28,289 nucleotides of DNA. Source: DATGZH01 sp035297265 (GTDB lineage: Bacteria; Actinomycetota; Acidimicrobiia; Acidimicrobiales; RAAP-2). Position numbers and translations under genes: made by a program. The notes under the pieces are model-generated. The model had not been told where the DNA came from. It did not search any database and worked only from the letters and a program-made list of their open reading frames with translations. Positions 7,678-14,839 of the stretch are shown here, in pieces. The stretch is taken from assembly GCA_035297265.1 (NCBI GenBank), contig DATGZH010000061.1, forward strand, positions 1 to 28,289. Reading direction: 5' to 3'. Position 1 is the stretch's first letter, and every line of letters starts with the position of its first letter.

Positions 7678-8561
7678 CGGCTGGATCGGGTCAGGCGAAT
7701 ATTTCGACCAGTGTGGTCGCGGACGATGAATTGCTCGTTGGCGGGGCCCGGCATCTGCAGTCGCTCCTCATGCAGGACTCGTTGCTGAGCGAGGGGACCC
7801 AGCGGCGGACCGAGGCCGTGGCCTTTCCCCTGGTGCCGGCGGCCAGAGTGATCAAGATCGGGGGACGGTTGATCGACGGCGGGAGCGAAACGCTGTTGCC
7901 CTTGATCGACGAGGTGGTACAGGCGCTGTCGAGTTACAAGCTCATCATTGGCGCGGGTGCTGGCATTCGTTCCCGTCACGTGTTCAGTGTTGGACTCGAT
8001 CTCGGCCTCCCGACCGGTGTGCTGGCAGCTCTCTCAGCCACGGACGCCGAGCAGAACGCCCACATCCTCGGGGCATTGTTGGCACGCTATGGGGTAGTCT
8101 CGCTTCCCCCGCCCCTCATCACCCATCTTCTGCCAGCCCTCTTGGTTCTGGGTAGCGGTGTAGTGGTGAACGGCGTGCCACCGTTCGAACTCTGGGAGCA
8201 CCCTCCCTCGGTGGGGAAGATCCCGCCGAACCGCACTGACGTGGGTATGTACCTGCTGGCCGAGATCTACGGTTCAGAGACCGTTGTCCTCGTCAAGGAC
8301 GTCGATGGGATGTACACGGCGGATCCGAAGCAGGAGCCAGGGGCCGAGATGATCCCATACATCACGGTCGACGAACTGGTGGGATCGCGACCATCGACCC
8401 TTCCGTTCGACGAGCTTCTGCTCGATCTCCTCCCACATGGCCACCATTGTCGGCGGGTGCAGATCGTCGACGGTACAACCCCGGGCATGTTGACCGATGC
8501 CCTAGCTGGCCAACCTGTGGGTACGGTGATCGAAGCGAGTGGCGGGCGGCGGTCTGAGTGA
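7674..8561 (+). CDS. mosA: Molybdenum storage protein subunit, MosA-like, divergent
   Basis: A 295-residue paralog of the preceding gene, starting at the ATG that overlaps its stop. Shared landmarks are VIKIGGRLIDGG, IIGAGAGIRSRHVFSVGLDLGLPTGVLAAL (given here in parts: IIGAGAGIRSRH and VFSVGLDLGLP), IPPNRTDVG, VKDVDGMYTADPK and a C-terminal TDALAGQPVGTVIEAS. The KIGGR, HVFSVGLDLGLP and VDG-x-YTADP segments are closer to the A. vinelandii MosA (alpha) subunit than to MosB. The segment before IPPNRTD reads NGVPPFELWEHPPS, lacking the histidine-rich stretch I recall in Azotobacter MosA, and the N-terminus is about 20 residues longer, so the metal-cluster pockets may differ. Together with its partner it should form a hetero-oligomeric cage. 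The next gene starts within or just after its end. Confidence 0.85.
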   Translation: MTAGSGQANISTSVVADDELLVGGARHLQSLLMQDSLLSEGTQRRTEAVAFPLVPAARVIKIGGRLIDGGSETLLPLIDEVVQALSSYKLIIGAGAGIRSRHVFSVGLDLGLPTGVLAALSATDAEQNAHILGALLARYGVVSLPPPLITHLLPALLVLGSGVVVNGVPPFELWEHPPSVGKIPPNRTDVGMYLLAEIYGSETVVLVKDVDGMYTADPKQEPGAEMIPYITVDELVGSRPSTLPFDELLLDLLPHGHHCRRVQIVDGTTPGMLTDALAGQPVGTVIEASGGRRSE

Positions 8562-8571
8562 TCCTCGTCAG

Positions 8572-9867
8572 GTGAGCGAAGAGCAACCGAACACGGGAAG
8601 TCCGGAGTCGGGGTCGCCGGGTGACGACACGCGACTCGGACGTCGAACCTTCCTTGGCCTGATCGCCGCCGGGACTGTCGTGAGCGCTGCCGGGATCGCC
8701 GTTGCCGAGATGGCCAACAACACCGGGGCGACCGAGAGTGCAGCCTCGAACAAGGCAAGCCATCCGGGCATCGTGCGCGTCCAAACCGTTTACACGCCCA
8801 GCACGAGCGGCCTTCTGCCAACGCTCATCCCAGCGTTCGAGACGGCGTCCGGCCTGAAGGTCCAGGTCACAGCGACAAATGACGTCTTCACCCCGGCGGT
8901 TCACGGCGAGGCCGACCTGTTGATCGTGCACTACTACCACCTCGGTCAGCCGGGACGTCAACCCGGCCGGGCCGGCAGCGGCACGCATGCCGGCGGCCAC
9001 CGGCACCCGAACGTCGTACCCGGCAGCGGCCAGGGTGGCGGCACTGGTGGTGGCGGCACGGGCGGCGGTGGTGGCGGCGGCACGGGCGGCGGTGGCGGCG
9101 GCGGTCAGGGCACCGGTGGTGGCGGCGGTCAGGGTACGGGTGGTGGCTCCGGTGCGCACAACGTCGTGCCCGGCAGCGGCCAGGGTGGCGGCACTGGTGG
9201 TGGCGGCCATCGGGCCGGTGGCGGCAGCACGGCGGTCGGCAGCGCCGCCGTCCTGCCCGGTGACTTCGCCCATCCGAAGGGTGCGAGTCCGGGGACGATC
9301 AACACGGGCGCCTTCGTCCTCGAGGGCTACGGATTGTGGCCCATGGCGCTCTTCAACAACCAGGCGCTGCTCGTCGGACCTGCTAGCGATCCGGCCGGCG
9401 TGCGGGGCATGGCCAGCGCAGCGCAGGCGATGGCCAAGATCGCAACGACGCGGAACACGTTTCTCGCTTCAGTGAACGACGTTCGGATCAATTACCTCGA
9501 CGAGCTCATCCTTGCCGCATCTGGTGTCCCCAAGGGTGCGTGGTACCAGGCGAGTCCAGCCGTCGGGACGGCACTGCTGACCGCCGCCGCGGCGAAGAAC
9601 GCCTACACGATCTGGGGCGACGAGAGCTCGTCACTCCAAAGCGTGACGAACAAGCTGACCCCGATGGTCGTCACCGATCCAGTCATGCAACGCATGATGG
9701 TCTCGATCATCGTGAACCCAGAGAAGATCGACGGTGTCAACTTCCATGGAGCGCACCGATTTCAGGCATATCTGACGGGTCCGTCGACGCAAGCAGCGGT
9801 CCTCGCCTTCCGAGAGGCCGGGTTCACGACAGCGACGTTCTGGCCGGCCGCCTCCGCTAGCGCTTGA
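8572..9867 (+). CDS. Tat-exported TupA-like oxyanion-binding protein with Gly-rich insertion
   Basis: A 431-residue protein from GTG 8572 (GTG 8539, overlapping mosA, would add 11 residues). A twin-arginine signal (GRRTFLGLIAAGTVVSAAG) directs Tat export. The rest matches the tungstate-binding TupA family: VYTPSTSGLLPTLIPAFE, GEADLLIVH, then FVLEGYGLWPMALFNNQALL, VGPASDPAGVRGMASAAQAM and GVPKGAWYQ. Between LLIVH and FVLEGYG, where the family has roughly ten residues, there are about 124 residues (8941-9312) rich in Gly with some His, Thr, Gln and Ser. The family oxyanion motif TTTS reads TPST and the SRGDDSGTH region reads SVNDVRINY, so classical tungstate ligands are partly missing. No TupBC partner is present; it is cotranscribed with the storage subunits. 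Confidence 0.8.
   Translation: MSEEQPNTGSPESGSPGDDTRLGRRTFLGLIAAGTVVSAAGIAVAEMANNTGATESAASNKASHPGIVRVQTVYTPSTSGLLPTLIPAFETASGLKVQVTATNDVFTPAVHGEADLLIVHYYHLGQPGRQPGRAGSGTHAGGHRHPNVVPGSGQGGGTGGGGTGGGGGGGTGGGGGGGQGTGGGGGQGTGGGSGAHNVVPGSGQGGGTGGGGHRAGGGSTAVGSAAVLPGDFAHPKGASPGTINTGAFVLEGYGLWPMALFNNQALLVGPASDPAGVRGMASAAQAMAKIATTRNTFLASVNDVRINYLDELILAASGVPKGAWYQASPAVGTALLTAAAAKNAYTIWGDESSSLQSVTNKLTPMVVTDPVMQRMMVSIIVNPEKIDGVNFHGAHRFQAYLTGPSTQAAVLAFREAGFTTATFWPAASASA
9010..9207 (+). repeat. 48-bp direct repeat inside the Gly-rich insertion
   Basis: Bases 9010-9057 and 9160-9207 are identical except for one base (A/G at the third position of a Val codon) and lie exactly 150 bases apart, in frame. Both encode NVVPGSGQGGGTGGGG. 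The DNA between is GGC/GGT-rich short repeats. The insertion therefore grew by in-frame duplication. Confidence 0.85.
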
Positions 9868-9889
9868 TGGCCTTGCCGGGTTTCGCTGG

Positions 9890-11068
9890 TCAGCCCTCTG
9901 AAGGGAGTTCCGTACCCGGCGATGAGATTGCGCCGGACCAACGGTGGTCGAGCTTGCCTACCTTCCAGTAGGTCACTGCGGCGATCCAGACCACGATGAA
10001 CAGCGCCGCGATGGCGAATCCGGCACGGTTGATGTCGAAGCTTGCAAAGATCTGCCAGAACTGCCCACGCAGATGGAGCTCACTCGAGAGCAGACCCACG
10101 ATCTCGATCGTCCCGATCATGAGGGCGACGGCCACCGAGAGGCCCGTGATGACCAGGTTGTAATACACCTTCCGTACGGGACGAGCGAAGGCCCATCCGT
10201 ACGCGAAGTTCATGAAGCAGCCGTCGAGGGTGTCGAAGAGGAGGAGGCCGCCGGAGAACAGCAGGGGGAGAGCAAGCACCGCGTACCAAGGGAGTCCTTG
10301 CGTCGCTGCCGTCGCTGTCGCAGTGAGCAACAACACTTCGGTAGCGGTGTCGAAGCCGAGACCAAAGATGAGGCCGACGAAGACCATATGCCAGCTCTTC
10401 GTGATCGAACGCATAGCGCGGCCGAAGAAGCGCCACATCATTCCTCGGGCCTGCAGTTGTTGCTCGAGCTCGTCTTCGTCGAACTGTCCGGACCTGAGCC
10501 CGCGGAACACCCTCACGACTCCGAGGAGGACGACGAGGTTGAGCGCGGCGATGAGGTACAGGAAGCCGGCAGCCATCGACGTGCCGACGACTCCGCCGAT
10601 CGTCTCGAACCCGGAGTGCGGATCCACGATGGCCCCGAAGACCGCCTTGGCCGCGACGGAAATGGCGACGCCTACCAGGACGATCGTCGTGGAGTGACCG
10701 AGGGCAAAAAAGAATCCGGTGCCAAGCGGACGCTTTCCCTCGGCCATGAGCTTGCGGGTGGTGTTGTCGATGGCCGAGATGTGGTCGGCGTCAAACGCGT
10801 GGCGGGCGCCCAGAGTCCATGCCGTGAGAGCCACACCGAGGCCGACCCCCAGCCCCTTGTAGTGGACCTGGTGGGGTTCGATCGCGAGGGCGAACAATCC
10901 CCAACCGACCGCATTGATGACAACGACGATCGCCGCTATGGCGCCGAGGCGACCCCATTCTTTCGGCCGCAGCGTGAGCCGAAGAAGGTGTAAGCGGCTC
11001 CGGAGGGCGCCGCGCTGAGAGGTATCGGGGGCCGAACGGACCTCCGCTGTCGGTGTGCTCACGGCCAC
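9890..11068 (-). CDS. Nickel/cobalt permease, NiCoT family (probably cobalt)
   Basis: A 392-residue membrane protein with GTG start (a second GTG lies two codons on). It carries the family signatures: GARHAFDADHISAIDN in the second membrane region, FFALGHSTTIVLVG, LGFDTATEVLLL, and LLFSGGLLLFDTLDGCFMNF followed by AYGWAF. NiCoT proteins are single-subunit importers of Ni2+ and/or Co2+ driven by the membrane potential; His and Asp of the HAFDADH motif are involved in metal recognition. The upstream cobalamin riboswitch argues that cobalt for B12 synthesis is the physiological substrate. Its stop is 22 bases from the stop of the convergent TupA-like gene, with no clear terminator between. Confidence 0.92.
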   Translation of the reverse strand: MAVSTPTAEVRSAPDTSQRGALRSRLHLLRLTLRPKEWGRLGAIAAIVVVINAVGWGLFALAIEPHQVHYKGLGVGLGVALTAWTLGARHAFDADHISAIDNTTRKLMAEGKRPLGTGFFFALGHSTTIVLVGVAISVAAKAVFGAIVDPHSGFETIGGVVGTSMAAGFLYLIAALNLVVLLGVVRVFRGLRSGQFDEDELEQQLQARGMMWRFFGRAMRSITKSWHMVFVGLIFGLGFDTATEVLLLTATATAATQGLPWYAVLALPLLFSGGLLLFDTLDGCFMNFAYGWAFARPVRKVYYNLVITGLSVAVALMIGTIEIVGLLSSELHLRGQFWQIFASFDINRAGFAIAALFIVVWIAAVTYWKVGKLDHRWSGAISSPGTELPSEG

Positions 11069-11099
11069 GAACCGCCCTTCGTCCGAGGACTGGACTCGT

Positions 11100-11213
11100 C
11101 GGCGGGCAACGAGGCGACCGGACTAGCCCTTCGGGCATCACCGTTGCGGGACAGTGCCGGGATCTCACCGGACTTCGCTGCATTACCTGCCACCCCGGCC
11201 CGACAACCGGGGA
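11100..11213 (-). ncRNA. Cobalamin (B12) riboswitch upstream of the Co/Ni permease
   Basis: Read on the minus strand, the leader contains the conserved cobalamin-riboswitch core: GGCAGGTAATGCAGCGAAG, then TCCGGTGAGATCCCGGCAC, TGTCCCGCAACGGTGA and the B12-box-like AGTCCGGTCGCCT (11112-11124). The start of the RNA is inferred from the promoter at 11220-11248. Such riboswitches turn off cobalt uptake or B12 genes when adenosylcobalamin is abundant. No T-tract terminator follows. Between the core and the GTG, a CCGCC/GGCGG pairing could mask the GAAGGGCGG sequence before the start, which would mean translational control (inference). Confidence 0.88.
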
Positions 11214-11219
11214 TGAGGC

Positions 11220-11248
11220 ACGGTAGCTACCCGAGCACACGCCGTCAA
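11220..11248 (-). promoter_or_regulatory. Promoter of the riboswitch-NiCoT transcript
   Basis: On the minus strand TTGACG (11243-11248, five of six consensus) is followed by 17 bases and TACCGT (11220-11225, TANNNT). The predicted transcription start near 11213 is immediately before the riboswitch aptamer, as expected. The 11249-11386 stretch between this promoter and the aldo/keto reductase stop shows nothing recognisable. Confidence 0.6.
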
Positions 11249-11386
11249 AGACGGTGGTGAGGGCCTCGTTGAGGAGCCGGCAATGTCACCCGGTCACGCA
11301 GTTCGGGAACGTCGCCGAGTCTCAACGCGTTGTCGAAGTTAGCTGCGTGGCTCCGTCGGTCCGAGCGCCTCGAGAACCTGTCGTGC

Positions 11387-12295
11387 TCACCCTCGGTCGA
11401 AGCGGCGTTTCGCCTCGTCGTAGACATCGGTCGGCAGCGGCCCATTCGACGCCGCGGCCACGTTGGCCGCCAGGTGGTCCGGGTTCTTCGTGCCGACGAT
11501 CGTGGTGTGCATGTCGGGATGGCTCAGCGTGAACCGCAACATGAACTCCATCGGGGTCATCTCCCCGAGCAGATCGCTGATGTCCGTCTGATTGAAGCGC
11601 TCATTTCTTGCCCTCATCATCTCCCGGTAGCGCTCTGGGTACTCCGCCGGTGGTTCGGGGAAGCCGCGGGCGACGCCGCCCCGGATGATGGTGCCCCCGC
11701 CGGCCTCGGCCGCACTCGTGATCGCCGTTTCGTGTTCTCGTTCGACGGCCGAATAGGGAATCTGGAAGGCGTCGAAGACCCCCATGGCGATCTGGTCCGG
11801 CAGGTTGGGCAAGGTCCCCGAGATACCGAGGAAGCGGATCTTGCCCTCGTCCCGGAGGGCGACCAGCTCGGCGACGGCGTCGTCCTCGGCCAAGGTGGCC
11901 GGTGACGGGCTCATGTGGAACTGGACCAGGTCGAGGTGGTCCGTGCGCATCCGGGAGAGGCTCTGCTCCACCCCGGCCCGAACGTTCGCCCGGGTGAAGA
12001 CGTGTTCGCGCCCGGCGGGCCCGGCCTCGCCGACGGGCTCTCCGACGGGACAGCCGCACTTGCTGGCGAGGAAGTACTCATCGCGGCGGCCGGACAGGGC
12101 CCGCCCGATGTGCTCCTCCGAGGCGCCGTAGTCGGGCGAGGTGTCGATCATGTTGATCCCGGCGTCGAGCACTCCGTTCAGCAAGCGGTCGACCTCGCTG
12201 GGGTCCAAGTTGCGACTCCGCAGCTCCATCGCCCCGTAGCCGAGCTTCGACACGGCCACACCGGTACGGCCGAGGGTGGCGGTCGGCAGGCTCAT
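11387..12295 (-). CDS. Aldo/keto reductase
   Basis: A 302-residue cytosolic NADP(H)-type oxidoreductase of the AKR (beta/alpha)8 family. The catalytic tetrad is recognisable: Asp in NMIDTSPDYG, Tyr of the same DYG motif, Lys in LASKCG and His in LVQFHMSP. N-terminal LGRTGVAVSKLGYGAMEL and C-terminal FTLSHPDMHTTIVGTKNP (cofactor-binding region) are typical. ATG 12295 follows a strong AGGAGG at 12300-12305. Substrate cannot be assigned; the CGCPVGE segment after the Lys is a short family-specific insertion. It reads in the same direction as the Co/Ni permease but is separated from it by the riboswitch promoter. Confidence 0.9.
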   Translation of the reverse strand: MSLPTATLGRTGVAVSKLGYGAMELRSRNLDPSEVDRLLNGVLDAGINMIDTSPDYGASEEHIGRALSGRRDEYFLASKCGCPVGEPVGEAGPAGREHVFTRANVRAGVEQSLSRMRTDHLDLVQFHMSPSPATLAEDDAVAELVALRDEGKIRFLGISGTLPNLPDQIAMGVFDAFQIPYSAVEREHETAITSAAEAGGGTIIRGGVARGFPEPPAEYPERYREMMRARNERFNQTDISDLLGEMTPMEFMLRFTLSHPDMHTTIVGTKNPDHLAANVAAASNGPLPTDVYDEAKRRFDRG

Positions 12296-12299
12296 GGTT

Positions 12300-12305
12300 C
12301 CTCCT
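12300..12305 (-). promoter_or_regulatory. Strong ribosome-binding site of the aldo/keto reductase
   Basis: A perfect AGGAGG on the minus strand lies 4 bases before the ATG at 12295. It contrasts with the overlapping or leaderless starts of most genes here and fixes the start. The 173 bases between this gene and the next upstream gene (12296-12468) hold nothing else I recognise. Confidence 0.6.
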
Positions 12306-12468
12306 TGCTCTGAGGACAGGGGAGGACAAGGACACTACGCGCAACGGTCGGAAGTCGGCGGCGGACAACCCAGACGACCACTCGAGGCGCTCCTCGCGCC
12401 GTGGCCGCCTGGAGCGGTTCCGAAGCGGTGCGTGGGGTGGCGTCCGGCTGCTCTCGGGGTGAGTCCGC

Positions 12469-13542
12469 TCACTCCCAGGGCTCGAACAGGCCCTCGAACT
12501 CGAGCTTGTTGTCACGCACCCGGCCGTAGAGGAGCCAGTCGCCCCGGAACATCCCGTGCTCGTGGGGCGAGCAGGCGATGTGGGCCCTCGGACCGCCGGT
12601 CGTGCTCGGGAGGAAGCGGATCCGCTCGAGGCCGGTCTTCAGCCCCTCGCCCGAGAGGATCGGCGCGCGCACCAGTCCCTCGACCAGCACCCGGGCGGTG
12701 TCGTAGGCGAGGACCGGGATGGCGTTGGGCCAGAGCGGCGGGTCCGAGCCGTACCGCTGCACGAAGCGGTCGTAGAAGCCCTGGACGAGGGGGTTGGTCG
12801 GGTCGAACTGGTCGATGCCCACCCACCCCTCGAACTTCTCGAAACCCATCAGGTAGAACATGAACGCCGTGGTCATGATGCGCGGCGGGTCCCAGCCGAG
12901 CTCGTCGAGCGAGGCCCGCAAGAGCCCCTGGGCGGCGAGCATCCCGTAGCCCATGTAGACGAGGGCGTCGGGCTCGATCCGCTGGAGGCTCTGCAAGTTC
13001 GACGTGAGGTCGGCCGGGGTCTGCGAGACGGTCTCCACCGCGGCCACCGCCACGCCGCGGCGTCGGCACTCCTGACGAAAGAAGCGGAAGTACTCCTCGC
13101 CGTTCGGGGAGATCTCGCTCAGTACCGCCACCCGCTCGTAGCCGTTGCGCTTGAGCCAGCCGACGATGAGGGCGGCGTCACCGCCGCAGTCGCCGTTGCC
13201 GAGGCGGAAGCAGTAGTCGCCGTGGAACTGCTCGGTCCCGCACCAGCTGATGAGGGGCACGTGGAGCTCGTTGGCGAGCGGGCCGACCGTGATGGCGTTG
13301 TCCGAGCTGTAGGCGCCGGCCACCGCGAGGCAGCCCTCGTCGACCAGGCGGCGGAACCCGTCGGTGGCGTTCTTGGCGCTCCCCTGGGGGAGGCCGTTCT
13401 CCGGGTCGAGCACGAACTCGACCGGCCGGTCGAGGAGTCCCTGCTCGGCGGCCTCGTCGAAGGCCATCCGGTGGATCTTGTCGTAGCCCCCGCCCGGGCC
13501 GTCGAGGGTCGAGCCCAGCCAGCCGATCTTGATCGGGTCCAT
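12469..13542 (-). CDS. LivK/AmiC-like type 1 periplasmic-binding-fold protein without signal peptide
   Basis: A 357-residue protein of the branched-chain amino-acid/amide-binding (Peripla_BP_6) family: IKIGWLGSTLDGPGGGYDKI at the N-terminus, ENGLPQGSAKNATDGFRRLV, VAGAYSSDNAITVGPLANEL, VPLISWCGTEQF, a second-lobe YERVAVLSEISPNGEEYFRF, and PDALVYMGYGMLAAQGLL. ATG 13542 is preceded by a G-rich site (AGGGGGG). The conserved fold starts within four residues of the Met and the upstream in-frame codons encode no hydrophobic segment, so no export signal is present. It may be a cytoplasmic ligand sensor, like AmiC, or an exported protein with an unusual start. No ABC permease genes are near. It lies 34 bases behind an amidohydrolase and is probably cotranscribed with it. 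Confidence 0.82.
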   Translation of the reverse strand: MDPIKIGWLGSTLDGPGGGYDKIHRMAFDEAAEQGLLDRPVEFVLDPENGLPQGSAKNATDGFRRLVDEGCLAVAGAYSSDNAITVGPLANELHVPLISWCGTEQFHGDYCFRLGNGDCGGDAALIVGWLKRNGYERVAVLSEISPNGEEYFRFFRQECRRRGVAVAAVETVSQTPADLTSNLQSLQRIEPDALVYMGYGMLAAQGLLRASLDELGWDPPRIMTTAFMFYLMGFEKFEGWVGIDQFDPTNPLVQGFYDRFVQRYGSDPPLWPNAIPVLAYDTARVLVEGLVRAPILSGEGLKTGLERIRFLPSTTGGPRAHIACSPHEHGMFRGDWLLYGRVRDNKLEFEGLFEPWE

Positions 13543-13576
13543 GTCACGCCCCCCTGTTCGCTCGCCCGGTCCGCCC

Positions 13577-14767
13577 TCAGGCGGCCAGGCCCATCAGCTC
13601 CATCATGTTCCCGCCCATGACGAGCCGGAGCTGCTCGTCGGGGAGGCCGTGCAGCTCCTGCGCCCAGGCCACCGGGTCGGCGAGCCCCTCGACGTGGGGG
13701 AAGTCCGAGCCGAACACCACGTGGTCGGCCCCGAGCAGTGCGACCAGGTCCCGGGGGTCCTCCTCGTGGAACGGGTGCATCCAGAAGTGCCGCTTGAACG
13801 TCTCCGCCGGGTGCTCCTGGTAGAGGTGGGGCATCTTGACGTAGGCGTGGTCGAGCGTCTCGAGGAGGTGGGGGACCCAGCCGGCCCCGTTCTCGACGAG
13901 GGCCACCCGCAGCTTCGGGAAGCGCCAGAGCAGCCCGTGGCAGATCATCGCCGTCGCGGCGTCCCGGATGGCCCGGTAGTCGCCCTCCACCACCGCGCTG
14001 AACAGCTGGGGCTGGGCGAAGGCCAGGGTCTCGCCCTGGCTGCCCTCCCACTCGTTGCTGTAGCGGTTGTAGCCGCTGTCGGAGGCGTGGAGCACGACGA
14101 GCACGCCCGACTCCTCCACCCGCCGCCAGTAGGGGTCGAACTCGGGCTTGGCGAACGACCGCGGCCCGCGGTAGCCCCAGGCCGGCGCCGGGCGCATGAG
14201 GATGGCCTTGGCCCCGTGGTCGAGCACGAACTCGAGCTCCTCGATGGCCTTCTCCACGAGACCCGGCGTGATGACCGGCGTGGCGAAGATGCGGTTCTCG
14301 TAGGCGTAGGGCCAGGCCTCGATCATCCACTGGTTGAGGGCGTGGATGGCCGCCGCGCACAGGTCGGGGTCGTCCTTCATGCGCTCCTCGACCAGGCTGG
14401 CGAGCGTCGGGTACATCATGGCGTAGTCGATGCCCTGCTCGTCCATGAGCTCGAGCCGGGCCGGGGCCTCGCGGAACGCCGGCAGGCAGTCGATGCCCCG
14501 TCCGATGAGCTCCCGGTAGGACTTCCCCTCCGGGTTGCCGTGCTTGAAGTACTCCTCCTGGGCGCCCGGCCGCCCGACCCGGTCGAAGGTCGGGTTCGGG
14601 ATGTAGTTGCTGACCTGGCCCCGGACCATGATCTTCGTCCGGCCGTGGACCTCGACGAAGTCGATGGCCCCCTTGTAGGGGTCGGGCAGGTACTGGGTCA
14701 GCGCCTCCTTGGTCTCGTAGAGGTGGTTGTCCGCGTCGAACACGGGGAAGTCGAGCCGATGGTTCAC
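13577..14767 (-). CDS. Amidohydrolase-2 family protein (DxH type), first of three
   Basis: A 396-residue TIM-barrel metal-dependent hydrolase or decarboxylase of the amidohydrolase-2 family (relatives: ACMSD, gamma-resorcylate decarboxylase). GTG 14767 is chosen because AGGAGG-rich DNA at 14774-14782 lies 6 bases upstream. The first-strand metal site is DADNHLYE: Asp13-x-His15, not the HxH of classical members and closer to the ExH of aromatic decarboxylases. Other expected ligands are His in VLHASDSG and Asp in VFGSDFPHVEG. The reaction is unknown: hydrolysis, hydration or decarboxylation of an acyl or ring-cleavage intermediate is possible. It is about 72 bases downstream of the related gene ending at 14840 and likely in the same transcript. 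Confidence 0.85.
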   Translation of the reverse strand: MNHRLDFPVFDADNHLYETKEALTQYLPDPYKGAIDFVEVHGRTKIMVRGQVSNYIPNPTFDRVGRPGAQEEYFKHGNPEGKSYRELIGRGIDCLPAFREAPARLELMDEQGIDYAMMYPTLASLVEERMKDDPDLCAAAIHALNQWMIEAWPYAYENRIFATPVITPGLVEKAIEELEFVLDHGAKAILMRPAPAWGYRGPRSFAKPEFDPYWRRVEESGVLVVLHASDSGYNRYSNEWEGSQGETLAFAQPQLFSAVVEGDYRAIRDAATAMICHGLLWRFPKLRVALVENGAGWVPHLLETLDHAYVKMPHLYQEHPAETFKRHFWMHPFHEEDPRDLVALLGADHVVFGSDFPHVEGLADPVAWAQELHGLPDEQLRLVMGGNMMELMGLAA

Positions 14768-14773
14768 GTGAAG

Positions 14774-14782
14774 CTCCTCCTC
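14774..14782 (-). promoter_or_regulatory. Ribosome-binding site that fixes GTG 14767
   Basis: GAGGAGGAG on the minus strand is 6 bases from GTG 14767. An upstream ATG at 14815 would place this purine run inside the coding region and add 16 unconserved residues. Confidence 0.6.
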
Positions 14783-14839
14783 GTCAAGAGCCCGCGGGCG
14801 GACCGACGTGGCCACCGTCGCCCCGGGGGTCGACGCGGG

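Noticed and set aside
6838..8561. The two kinase-fold genes as UMP or acetylglutamate kinases
   Set aside because: The adjacent pair, the IPPHRTD/IPPNRTD and VKDEDG/VKDVDG segments, the AGEHVGTIIEAS-type ends and the Mo/W transporter context fit molybdenum-storage subunits much better.
9010..9240. Gly-rich stretch as a PE-PGRS-type gene or sequencing artefact
   Set aside because: There is no PE domain, the frame stays open through 124 codons, and TupA-like sequence resumes in the same frame on the far side; a read-level check would still be prudent.
9868..9889. Terminator between the convergent TupA-like and NiCoT genes
   Set aside because: The 22 bases contain no stable inverted repeat or T-tract.
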